DNA of 64,000 nucleotides from Candidatus Vicinibacter affinis (lineage in GTDB: Bacteria; Bacteroidota; Bacteroidia; Chitinophagales; Saprospiraceae). The notes under the pieces were generated by a model. The model searched no databases. It had not been told where the DNA came from and saw only the letters and a program-made list of their open reading frames with translations. The DNA lies in the NCBI GenBank assembly GCA_016714365.1, contig JADJNH010000005.1:3138501-3202500 (forward strand). The letters run 5' to 3'. The stretch's first letter is position 1. Each line of letters opens with the position of its first letter. Below, in pieces: positions 37,657-46,076 of this stretch. The position numbers were made by a program, and so were the translations under genes.

Positions 37657-38336
37657 GATTTAAATTTTTATAATTAACCATTGTTCCAAAATAACCACCT
37701 ATTTGCGACGATCTAATTATACTCTATAAATCAGTTCAGAGCCATGATAATTATCATTCTATTGGGTGATAAAAAATTGTTTTCCATAAATAATGCTAAT
37801 AATTCAAGGTCAAGGATTTACCATATGTCAGATGGATGAAGGATAAATATTCCATGGCATAATTATAAAATAAACCATAAGCCCTCTAGTATTACAAAAG
37901 GGTAGAGTCATGATATCAAGTGATCAAAATATGATTGAATGAATTACTCTCAGCGACGAAATTGAAGCAGCTAATATCTTACATTCGCTCCATAAAATCT
38001 CGCAAGGAAAAATAATCTAATGCATTGAGCTAACTCGACAAAAGTTTCAGTAAACAAAAACTTTAAACAACACGTCATGGAATAATGATGTCAGGAGAAA
38101 ATGGCCTTTAAAAAATACCAATTGGACAAATAATATAGTCAGATTCTCACTTCTTGCATTTGGACTAATTATTTGGATCTATCGGCATAAACTAAAGTAT
38201 TTTTCTACAATGGTAAGGGCCAGTTTACAAATACAATAAGTACAACAGCATTTCAAAGACAGTCCACAAGTACCAACTGGATTCATCAGAGGTAGTGTTT
38301 TTAAGTCAAATGGGGATAGGGGTTCAAAAAAAAATG
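37657..38336. other. Intergenic region with a palindrome near the lipoprotein gene
   Basis: About 680 AT-rich bases. A perfect 14-bp palindrome (37744-37757) lies 88 bases before the lipoprotein gene. No gene or RNA is supported in the rest. Confidence 0.5.
37744..37757. promoter_or_regulatory. Perfect 14-bp palindrome, possible operator
   Basis: ATGATAATTATCAT is its own reverse complement. It contains overlapping GATAAT and ATTATC half-sites as in Fur-like boxes, but with shorter spacing than the classic box. It is 88 bases upstream of the gene starting at 37656. Confidence 0.35.
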
Positions 38337-38421
38337 CGGAAGAGGAGGGATTCGAACCCCCGGACCTTTAACAGTCAACGGTTTTCAAGACCGCCGCGAT
38401 CGACCACTCTGCCACTCTTCC
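38337..38421 (-). tRNA. tRNA-Ser(UGA)
   Basis: An 85-base class II tRNA. The acceptor stem GGAAGAG/CTCTTCC, D-loop region GCAGAGTGG, anticodon loop CTTGAAA (anticodon TGA), a long variable arm and the T-loop GGTTCGAATCC are all visible on the minus strand. The discriminator is G and CCA is not encoded. It reads UCA codons. Confidence 0.95.
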
Positions 38422-38486
38422 GTATAGGCCTGCAAAGATAGAAAGTGAGCTTGATTATGCAAGAAATTTCTTCAAAAGCCTGAAAC

Positions 38487-39419
38487 TTAATTAAACCTTA
38501 CTACGTCAAAATAACTTCTGTAGGCCCCAAAAAGGCCATGCCCTCCGGTAAAATTGGTATAGCTGCTCACTGTTTGAAGGCTGGGGAGACCACTTCCGGT
38601 ATTTTGTAATTGCAAGGCTAATGCTTTATGAAAATTGTAATATTCCTTACTGACAGCCCGTAATTCCAATTGCAGTTCCTTGAAAATTTCTTTTTCAGGG
38701 TCTACTGGCAGTTTTGTTTTTACTTGAAGAGCGAGGTTAATTTCATCCTTAGGATAATTCTCTCCGGCAAGAAGGAGACCCGGTTCATGGGTCAACAAAA
38801 CTACATTTTTTAAGGTCTCCAGTTCCTCAGCCACTAAATCGACCTGAGAAATGGGGTTTACATTATCCTGGATGTATTTTCCTGCACCATCGTATTTAAA
38901 GTTTACTTTTCTAATGATTAGGTGGTAGAAATTTTCAGAAGTAGAGTCCAAGTTCCATTTCAGAGTCAATTTGAGACTCTGAACCAGATTGGGTGTTAAG
39001 AATTTATCGGTACATTCAATATGTGCAAAACCAGGAACGGAATTTGGAATTTTGGTAGCGGCAGAAAGGAGAGTGCCGTCAGCAATTTTAATTTTCAATT
39101 GGTATTTGGCGTTGCTTATCGGAAAATCTTTCAGCTGATAGATGGGATTGGCTTTTCCTGGTACTTGTATAGGCTCCAATTTAAACTCCTGAGACTCTAG
39201 GTTAAGAAAAACATCCACATCAGATTGTATTGTGGCATCAATCCCTCCTACCGGGTCTGATAATTGATTTAATTCCAAATTCAAAGGAGCGTTGGGCTTT
39301 AAATAACCAAATGCAACATAACTGTTGATCGAATCATCTGTATCCAATATATATGCTGATCGACAACCTACCACCAGCATAAAAAACAGCAATGCCTTAA
39401 AATTTATATATTGAATCAT
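38487..39419 (-). CDS. DUF4249-family lipoprotein, partner of the TonB receptor
   Basis: A lipoprotein of about 310 residues (lipobox VVGCRS). The layout, with an N-terminal beta domain containing an IDATIQSDVDVFL strand and a later VSSYTNFTGGHGLFGAY-type C-terminal block, matches the DUF4249 family. Those proteins are encoded beside FecA-like TonB receptors in Bacteroidota. The frame can open at a TTG at 39428, but the ATG at 39419 is preferred. A TATCTTTG element at 39426-39433 lies only 6 bases upstream of the ATG, so a separate, nearly leaderless transcript is possible. Surface capture of an unknown ligand for the receptor is the likely role. Confidence 0.8.
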   Translation of the reverse strand: MIQYINFKALLFFMLVVGCRSAYILDTDDSINSYVAFGYLKPNAPLNLELNQLSDPVGGIDATIQSDVDVFLNLESQEFKLEPIQVPGKANPIYQLKDFPISNAKYQLKIKIADGTLLSAATKIPNSVPGFAHIECTDKFLTPNLVQSLKLTLKWNLDSTSENFYHLIIRKVNFKYDGAGKYIQDNVNPISQVDLVAEELETLKNVVLLTHEPGLLLAGENYPKDEINLALQVKTKLPVDPEKEIFKELQLELRAVSKEYYNFHKALALQLQNTGSGLPSLQTVSSYTNFTGGHGLFGAYRSYFDVVRFN

Positions 39420-39425
39420 GGAAAA

Positions 39426-39433
39426 CAAAGATA
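39426..39433 (-). promoter_or_regulatory. Bacteroidota -7 element for the DUF4249 gene
   Basis: An exact TATCTTTG on the minus strand, ending 6 bases before the ATG at 39419. It would give a transcript with almost no leader. Confidence 0.45.
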
Positions 39434-39540
39434 ATTTTTATTTACACTGTTAAAGCTAAATCGGTTGTTTTTGGTATAGAAATACTATGGATCTTCATTT
39501 TGCTAAATCCATAAAATATACTCTATAAGAAATAAGTTAA

Positions 39541-42198
39541 TTACCGTTTTGTCCATCGAATTTTATAGCTAAAGGATGGCAAAATAGGCATCAGGCTTAC
39601 TTGCTGAAATTGATCCAAGGAAGGGTTGTCGGGGCGTGGGCTTAATTCAATATAAACCGGATTTCTACGATTGAGAATATTATAAATTCCAAAACTTAAC
39701 TCCTGATTACCCCACGATTGCTTGATATTATAATTCAAAGAAACATCTAACCGATAAATATCGGGAAGGCTGCTTTTATTGATTTTATCATTTACCAAAA
39801 TAATTTTATTAGGGATTCCGCTTTCCAGGGAAAGATATTCATACTTGCCGAGGGGCAGAGTTACAGGGCTTCCGCTACTGTAATCCATCAAAGCATTCAG
39901 ATGGAGTTTTTCGTTTATTTTGAAATTAAGCTGAAGTCTTATTTGGTGAGGTCGATCGTAGAGAAATCTGAATGATTGACCTCTATTGATTTCATCAAAT
40001 TTACGGGAAGTCTTTGAATACGTATAATTCAAAGTATATTCAAGATTGTTAATGGTGGAGTGAAATCCACTTTCTATTCCATAGGAAGTACCCATTCCTG
40101 AAGTTACCTGGGATTCCCAATTTTCGGTAACGCCAAGTCTGAAATCAGCACCTTCTTTAAGATGCAGCAAACTATCCATTGTTTTAAAATAGGTTTGTAT
40201 GTTCCACGAAGCATTATGCCATGTGCCAAGATAACCCAGATTCCACTGCTTCATACTTTCAGGGCCCAAATTCTTAGTGGATGGAACCCATAAATCGGTT
40301 GGCAATCCAACTGCATTTGCACTTAATAAATGGAGGGATTGCAATTGTTGGTCATAAGAGCAAAAAAATTGGTATTGTTGATGAGGTTTGAACTCCAATC
40401 TTCCCCTTGGCAGGATAAATCCCTTCTCTACCTGATCATAGAATAAGGCACCCATTCTAACACCAAAAACCAATGAAAAATGAGAACCTAATTTTAAGTA
40501 ATCTTCAACGTAGGCATTCAATTCCACATTAGATCTTTTATTCAATCCTGAAATACTATCTATTGGTTTTGGCTGAAAGTAAATAACGTCTTCCAGGGGA
40601 TAATTGCCCAGGTTGTAGGAAAAAATATTAGGTTTAAATTGTTGATGTGCAATTCTGGCACCTACTTTCAGCCGATTGTTTGAATTAAAACTGTAATCTG
40701 TTGTGAATTGTGCGCCATACTCAATGATATTAGAATAATAAGATCTGCCGACCAGACTTGAATCATTTTTTTGGGAATTGATTATTGACCTAAAAGATTC
40801 ATATTGTTCAGAAGTACTTTTAAATATACTTTGATATAAACTCAGATTGGAAAAAAGGTTTTTGTTCCATTGAAAATTATATCGACCGGATAATAAAAAA
40901 TTTTGCCAATGCAATTCATAGAATTTTTTAAAAGAAGTTGAGTTTTGAGCAATAAGATTGAACGCCAGATCCTCGTCGTGGAAAAAATCTTTTCCACTGT
41001 AATAACTCAAATAAAATCTTTGTCTGTCGTTTATTCGCAGATGTAGTTTTGTGGTAATGTCATAAAAATAATAAGTGGAACTACCCAGTTTTTGGTTTTT
41101 ATCTTTAAAGTACTTTGTAGCTTCCTTGATAAAAGGATCCAGCAAAGTCCTTCGACCTGCTGCCAAAACAGAAAGACGATCCTTTACCAATGGTCCTTCC
41201 ACCATTAGTTTTGCACACAAAAGACCCATTGAACCTGAGGCCTCCCAATTTTTCAAATTTCCTTCTTTAGTATGTACATCTACCACTCCGGATAATCGCC
41301 CAGAATAATTGCTGGGAATAGCATTGGTATAATAATTCACATTTCTAATGGCATCCGTATTAAAAATACTTAATAATCCAATGGCATGACTCGGGTAATA
41401 AATTGGAATATCGTCCAACAAATACAAATTTTGATCGTAGCTGCCACCACGAATAGAAAGTCCACCAAATCCATCGGCACCGCTTAGGGTACCTGGTCGT
41501 ACCAAAAGAGTACGGATAAGATCACTTTCTCCAAAGGCAGGCGGACATTTTTGGATGTCAGAAGCATTGATTCGATTTAAATCCTGATCGGATGTAATAT
41601 TTTGTTTGGAATCCGTTACAACCACTTCCGGCAAAGCATGGTAAACATTCAAGGAAAGATTTAGAATATTTTTGCGTTTCGTTAGAGAAAGAAAACGGAC
41701 AGATAATTTTTTGGATAAAAATGAAAAATGCAATTCAGCAAAATCATGATGACTTAACAAAGTATAGTATCCATACTCGTTTGTAGAAGTAAATGCACCT
41801 GAAATACGATCGTAAACCAAAACTCCGATGGCAAGCTCGCCACTTGTGCTGTCGGCCACTCTACCACTGATCCATTTTTCCTGTTCCGTTTCAGCTTGAG
41901 GTACAACAACCAATTGATCGGGTGAAATAATTTTGTAGCTGAGTTTTTTTTCGGACAATAACTTTTCAAGTATTGCTTTAAAAGAATTTTGCTCTGCTAT
42001 TTTGGGGCATTCAAATGATTTGATCAGGTCATTGTTGAAGGAAATATTAATACCAGACTGCTTAGCAAGCTGAATGAGGCTGAGATCGAGACTTTGAGCT
42101 GGGATTTCAAAATATTTAACTATAGATAAAGAGGACTGGGCAAAACCAGCATTAGTGCAGATTAGCACCAAGAGTAATACTTTGCTTATTGAATTCAA
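39541..42198 (-). CDS. TonB-dependent receptor with STN signalling domain (FecA-like)
   Basis: An outer-membrane receptor of about 885 residues. After a signal peptide come an STN domain (starting YFEIPAQSLDLSLIQLAKQ) that contacts the FecR-like anti-sigma factor, a carboxypeptidase-regulatory-like domain (GRVADSTSGELAIGV), a plug domain (LSIRGGSYDQNLYLLDDIPI) and a 22-strand-type barrel ending NYKIRWTKR-like. It imports an unknown ligand and signals its presence. No ATG is near the start: the frame opens at a TTG at 42219, which overlaps a -7 promoter element, so the TTG at 42198 (MNSISKVLLLVLICTNAGFAQ) is preferred. It follows the FecR gene directly. Confidence 0.88.
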   Translation of the reverse strand: MNSISKVLLLVLICTNAGFAQSSLSIVKYFEIPAQSLDLSLIQLAKQSGINISFNNDLIKSFECPKIAEQNSFKAILEKLLSEKKLSYKIISPDQLVVVPQAETEQEKWISGRVADSTSGELAIGVLVYDRISGAFTSTNEYGYYTLLSHHDFAELHFSFLSKKLSVRFLSLTKRKNILNLSLNVYHALPEVVVTDSKQNITSDQDLNRINASDIQKCPPAFGESDLIRTLLVRPGTLSGADGFGGLSIRGGSYDQNLYLLDDIPIYYPSHAIGLLSIFNTDAIRNVNYYTNAIPSNYSGRLSGVVDVHTKEGNLKNWEASGSMGLLCAKLMVEGPLVKDRLSVLAAGRRTLLDPFIKEATKYFKDKNQKLGSSTYYFYDITTKLHLRINDRQRFYLSYYSGKDFFHDEDLAFNLIAQNSTSFKKFYELHWQNFLLSGRYNFQWNKNLFSNLSLYQSIFKSTSEQYESFRSIINSQKNDSSLVGRSYYSNIIEYGAQFTTDYSFNSNNRLKVGARIAHQQFKPNIFSYNLGNYPLEDVIYFQPKPIDSISGLNKRSNVELNAYVEDYLKLGSHFSLVFGVRMGALFYDQVEKGFILPRGRLEFKPHQQYQFFCSYDQQLQSLHLLSANAVGLPTDLWVPSTKNLGPESMKQWNLGYLGTWHNASWNIQTYFKTMDSLLHLKEGADFRLGVTENWESQVTSGMGTSYGIESGFHSTINNLEYTLNYTYSKTSRKFDEINRGQSFRFLYDRPHQIRLQLNFKINEKLHLNALMDYSSGSPVTLPLGKYEYLSLESGIPNKIILVNDKINKSSLPDIYRLDVSLNYNIKQSWGNQELSFGIYNILNRRNPVYIELSPRPDNPSLDQFQQVSLMPILPSFSYKIRWTKR

Positions 42199-42216
42199 GT
42201 AGTCCGGATATGGACC

Positions 42217-42224
42217 CAAAGATA
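42217..42224 (-). promoter_or_regulatory. Bacteroidota -7 element before the TonB receptor
   Basis: An exact TATCTTTG on the minus strand between the FecR stop codon and the TonB receptor. It makes a start at 42219 unlikely and suggests the receptor can be transcribed apart from the sigma/anti-sigma genes. Confidence 0.45.
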
Positions 42225-42228
42225 ATTT

Positions 42229-43239
42229 CTATTTACATTCTCCGCTGAGAGAATATGATCTCCCATCAGCTGAGGCTTTGTATTCCAATTGCACGGAGGT
42301 GGTAATCACATCCAGAGCTACGGAGAGACTACTTACAGATCCTAAATCCAAGGGAGAGGTATACCTCAATAAGCCCAGGCATGGGGAACTTAAAGTAATT
42401 TCAGCATGGTAATAACGAGCCAGATCAACTACCACCTGTGAAAGCGGAACATCAATAAATTCAAGTTTCCTGCTGTGCCAGGAAATGTCATTGGTCCCGG
42501 AAGGACGGGCTACGGATATTTCGTGATTTGATTTATTATACACCATTTTATCCCCGGCATTTAAGGTTTTGGCTATGGTGCCTTCCTGATTAGTGAATTG
42601 AACCGTTCCAGAGATTACAAAAACCTCCATGGTTTTTTCTGCGGTCAAATCACGAATATTAAAACTTGTTCCTATTACTTTTATTTCTCCCTCCCCCGTT
42701 TCTATAATAAAGGGTTTTTGAGCATCCTTCGCAACGTCAAAAAAGGCTTCTCCGGTTAATTTAACTCTTCTGACTTTTGTTTTGAATGATTCAGGATAGC
42801 TTAATTCTGCTCCTAAGTTCAAATTCACCACTGATCCGTCCTTTAAATTTAAAGGTTCAGTAGAGTTGGTATATTTCAAAAACTGGCTCTGATTATTACC
42901 TACCAGACTGATCAGGTAATAAGCTAGAAAAACAACAATAAACAAACCTGCTGCAATAGACCATTTGCTTACAGACAGTTTTAAACCTTGTGTCCCCCTC
43001 TCCATTGCAGGTCGCATCTGGGACTTTACTTCAGGTATATTCTTAAATCTTTTTAACGCATCCTCAACATTTACCTCCATGGTAGATTTTGAATCCAAAG
43101 AATCAGACCATAGCTTGCTGTATACCTCATATTCTGCCCAATTATCGGCTGAAGCTTCAAACCAGTTGTTCAATTCAAACTCTTCCTCCGGACTTAATTG
43201 TCCGGTGAGTTTTTTATGAAAAATTAATCTGCGGTCCAT
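42229..43239 (-). CDS. FecR-family anti-sigma factor
   Basis: A 336-residue inner-membrane regulator. The N-terminal about 90 residues are cytosolic (LTGQLSPEEEFELNNWFEAS, typical of Bacteroidota FecR), a single membrane helix spans about 94-115, and a periplasmic FecR domain follows (LNLKDGSVVNLNLGAEL, GEAFFDVAKDAQKPF, VIGTSFNIRD). A C-terminal about 80-residue domain with the VPLSQVVVDLARYY segment contacts the receptor's STN domain. It sits between the sigma factor (37 bases upstream) and the TonB receptor, the standard order for ligand-sensing trans-envelope signalling. Confidence 0.93.
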   Translation of the reverse strand: MDRRLIFHKKLTGQLSPEEEFELNNWFEASADNWAEYEVYSKLWSDSLDSKSTMEVNVEDALKRFKNIPEVKSQMRPAMERGTQGLKLSVSKWSIAAGLFIVVFLAYYLISLVGNNQSQFLKYTNSTEPLNLKDGSVVNLNLGAELSYPESFKTKVRRVKLTGEAFFDVAKDAQKPFIIETGEGEIKVIGTSFNIRDLTAEKTMEVFVISGTVQFTNQEGTIAKTLNAGDKMVYNKSNHEISVARPSGTNDISWHSRKLEFIDVPLSQVVVDLARYYHAEITLSSPCLGLLRYTSPLDLGSVSSLSVALDVITTSVQLEYKASADGRSYSLSGECK

Positions 43240-43276
43240 AATTACACTAATATGACAAGATTATTGGGAAAAACCC

Positions 43277-43855
43277 CTATGATACCTTTAAATATTTTGC
43301 ATTTTCTTTAAGTATTCTAAGAGCTTTAGAAATATGATTCTCTACCGTCTTGATAGAAATATTAAGTTGAGCAGCAATTTCTGCATAAGTCATCTTATCA
43401 TACCTGCTCAGACAAAAAACAATTCTGCATTTTTCTGGCAAAGAAGCGATGCTGTCTCTCAAATTTGCAAAAAACAGCTCTTTTTGCTCATAATCTTCAT
43501 CGCTCTGAGTTTCCAGGTGATGATCATCACGATCCAAATCTATTTCTGAAAAACTTAATTTCTTGGCTTTCAGACAATTAATTGCTCTGTTGGTGCCGGC
43601 TCGCATAATGTAGGCTCTAAAAGACTGAACGATGTCGATGGATTGTCTTTTATTCCAAATTTCTAGAAAAATTTCCTGAGCCAAATCTTCTGAAGCATGA
43701 ATATCGGCAAGTAATTGGTTGATTTTGAGGACCAAATCTTTGTAATAATACTTAAAGAGGAGATCTATACCCTCTTCCCGTCCTTCCTTTAGGAGGAACA
43801 GTACATACTGCTCTTGTGCTTGATCCAAATTAAAGTCAATAGGTTTCCGAAACAA
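43277..43855 (-). CDS. ECF RNA polymerase sigma factor (FecI-like)
   Basis: A 192-residue sigma-70-family factor. Region 2 is visible as DLAQEIFLEIWNKR and region 4 as MTYAEIAAQLNISIKTVENH, the Bacteroidota ECF type paired with FecR anti-sigma factors. It should redirect RNA polymerase to the receptor operon when ligand is sensed. No ATG exists near the start: the frame opens at TTG 43855 (MFRKPIDFNLDQ), and upstream in-frame codons offer no better choice. It is the first gene of the sigma/FecR/TonB/DUF4249 cassette. Confidence 0.92.
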   Translation of the reverse strand: MFRKPIDFNLDQAQEQYVLFLLKEGREEGIDLLFKYYYKDLVLKINQLLADIHASEDLAQEIFLEIWNKRQSIDIVQSFRAYIMRAGTNRAINCLKAKKLSFSEIDLDRDDHHLETQSDEDYEQKELFFANLRDSIASLPEKCRIVFCLSRYDKMTYAEIAAQLNISIKTVENHISKALRILKENAKYLKVS

Positions 43856-44088
43856 ATTTGGGATTTTTGCTTGGTTTTTTAAGGCTTTTGCATAAATTAA
43901 TAAATAAAAATGTATATGGCTTTCATCCTGACAAATTTAGGGAAATTCAAATGATTATTTTATTGCATATGAATTGAAAAATTCATCCGGTAAAATATTT
44001 GTTGAATGTCAATTGGCAAGAAGTATTCTTATAATATTTAAATTAAAAAAATGAAATGATTATAGGCATAGCCGGCTTTCAAATTCAA

Positions 44089-44718
44089 TTATTGTAGAAT
44101 TCTATAAGCTAAGATTATTGACCATTCAGCAGAATACGCTTTGTATGTATAAGCATGATCAATTGTGTATGATTTGTAAAATGGGTTCAAGTCAGCCTTC
44201 CCAATACCATAAATTGAAATATTGTGAAAATCGACTCCTATTATCAATCCCAGATGGTAATAAAAACTAGGACTTTTAAAATTAAGTGAAGAATTTATAT
44301 ACTTTCCCCTGTATTCAATTCCGAATCGAGGTCCTAAGAAAATAATTTCATTTAAATGATATTGAGCATTTATTGCCAAGCCAACTCCATGTAACAAATA
44401 TTTATTTGGAGGATCTATGATTCTTAAAATTCTTCCTAACCCGGAAACACCCCTCCAGGTGGTTAGCTTGGCATGACCCCAGGTTCCATATAATTCTACA
44501 CAATTTTGGAATTTCTTGTAGGTGCGTTGATAAGCTAATCCTATATTTACCCCTAGCCCAGGATTAAATTCATCTTTAAGAGTTAATGGCAAACCAGTTT
44601 CATATATTTGTTTACTATTGAAACCTAAAAAAAAATTCAAGGTCTGAGCATTTAGAGCGAGTGAATACAAATAAAATGAACATAGGCAAATAAATTTCGA
44701 TAACATTTTATTTTTCAT
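44089..44718 (-). CDS. Predicted outer-membrane protein, unrecognised
   Basis: A 209-residue protein with a signal peptide (about 1-24, ALNAQ). The body has alternating strands with Gly and aromatic residues (GLGVNIGLAYQRTYKK, FYYHLGLIIGVDFHNISIYG) and ends with an aromatic/hydrophobic strand (SIILAYRILQ), consistent with a small eight-strand barrel. No family was recognised. It lies 30 bases downstream of the lipoprotein-like gene 44749-45645, so the two may be an operon. Confidence 0.6.
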   Translation of the reverse strand: MKNKMLSKFICLCSFYLYSLALNAQTLNFFLGFNSKQIYETGLPLTLKDEFNPGLGVNIGLAYQRTYKKFQNCVELYGTWGHAKLTTWRGVSGLGRILRIIDPPNKYLLHGVGLAINAQYHLNEIIFLGPRFGIEYRGKYINSSLNFKSPSFYYHLGLIIGVDFHNISIYGIGKADLNPFYKSYTIDHAYTYKAYSAEWSIILAYRILQ

Positions 44719-44748
44719 ATATGTACAGCATAGATAATTAATATATAA

Positions 44749-45645
44749 CTAATGTCTGCACAATTGAACCAATTTTAATGATGATATCCTATCATTCAAA
44801 TCAGCACAAAATAGGGTCAGCCCAGCAAAAAAGTTAACTTCATCAGCATCATCAATCCAGAAATCATCCTCAATGTCAATATAAAATACTCTACAGGTAC
44901 CAGTACGAAAATCCTTATTTCGAAATAAAAAAATTGAAAATTTATAACTAGGATGATAATCCGCGCCAAATGAACTTATTTTATCTTCCCAGTGGCCACC
45001 TGAGGATTTAGGTGATAAACTTAAATCTGCGAGAGACACAACATAATCATTTTCATCTTCACAAACAGGAGATGGCAACTCAGTAACATCTAAATTTGGT
45101 TGACTTGGGAAGTCCAACTCAGCACCTGTAAAAAACTTATGTTCATAAAAACTAGGAGGAGTAAAATAAGGGTCATCTGCGGGGCCTAAATTAGCTTGTC
45201 CATTAAAGACAGATTGAAAATTAATAGACTCTGGTAGCTCAAAACCAACATCTCCGTAAATTTGAATTGTTTTTGTGTTTAGCCAATTTAAAACTGTAGT
45301 ATCTGAAAAATCAGGTTGACTACCAAATTCAAGTATAGTTTCCTTTCTTAAATTGTCAAAAGCAAATAATAATTGCAATTGTTGACCTTCAAGAAAATCT
45401 ACTTCGGATTTGTAATAACTAAGAAATGAATCCATATTTGGAAACAATATTACACTGTCCAAATTATTTGACCTTACATAACCAATTTGATCATTATCAG
45501 TTTCAACATCATATGGTTCTTCAATTGAATTATCATGATTATCAGTCAAATTTTCTTCAAAGTTACATGTACAATTGAAAACAATGGTGAAGCAATAAAT
45601 TCCAACCTTAATTAAAGGTGGAATGAAGTTAATTTTATTCTTCAC
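44749..45645 (-). CDS. Acidic exported lipoprotein-like protein, unrecognised
   Basis: A 298-residue protein with an N-terminal hydrophobic stretch ending FNCTCNFEE, which could be a lipobox with Cys25 or 27. The mature part is very acidic (DNHDNSIEEPYDVETDND) and contains several Cys (CEDEND, GTCRVFY, FCADLND, QLCRH) that could form disulfides. The start is a GTG at 45645, and no upstream ATG is in frame. No family recognised. It probably shares a transcript with the small outer-membrane protein gene downstream. Confidence 0.6.
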   Translation of the reverse strand: MKNKINFIPPLIKVGIYCFTIVFNCTCNFEENLTDNHDNSIEEPYDVETDNDQIGYVRSNNLDSVILFPNMDSFLSYYKSEVDFLEGQQLQLLFAFDNLRKETILEFGSQPDFSDTTVLNWLNTKTIQIYGDVGFELPESINFQSVFNGQANLGPADDPYFTPPSFYEHKFFTGAELDFPSQPNLDVTELPSPVCEDENDYVVSLADLSLSPKSSGGHWEDKISSFGADYHPSYKFSIFLFRNKDFRTGTCRVFYIDIEDDFWIDDADEVNFFAGLTLFCADLNDRISSLKLVQLCRH

Positions 45646-45824
45646 TTTAAAGTTTTAACTAAAATATTTAATTTTTATCTAAAAATGCTTAAAATTCAAT
45701 TAAATTAACAAATTGTTAACTTCGAAAATTCTATGATTAAAGTCGGTGTGTATTTTATTAAAATGAAAAATATTGATACAAAATTTATAATTTTGCGGTC
45801 CAATTCAGCTTTTTGCTGACATCT

Positions 45825-45899
45825 GGTGGTTGTAGCTCAGCTGGTTAGAGCATCGGATTGTGGTTCCGAGGGTCGCCGGTTCGAACCCGGTCATCCACC
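45825..45899 (+). tRNA. tRNA-His(GUG)
   Basis: A 75-base tRNA including the extra 5' G (G-1) opposite discriminator C73. D-arm GCTC...GAGC, anticodon loop TTGTGGT (anticodon GTG) in the stem TCGGA/TCCGA, and T-loop GGTTCGAACCC are seen. One acceptor pair (5:68) is T-T rather than a Watson-Crick pair. A terminator follows at once. Confidence 0.95.
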
Positions 45900-45902
45900 C
45901 AT

Positions 45903-45937
45903 GGTCTGGAGATTTTATCTTCAGACCTTTTTTTTTT
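45903..45937 (+). terminator. Rho-independent terminator of tRNA-His
   Basis: GGTCTG/CAGACC, a 6-bp stem with further internal pairing, followed by ten T residues, just downstream of the tRNA. Confidence 0.9.
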
Positions 45938-46076
45938 GCATAAATCCAATGCTTTTGAACAAATAATACCGCTCAATTCTCACTTCGTGCTTTTTGGACT
46001 ATTTAAGTGTTTATACCAGAATTAACCAATGTTTTAATCTTGATTGGTTTGCATCAATTTGGTAACACCTTGAATT

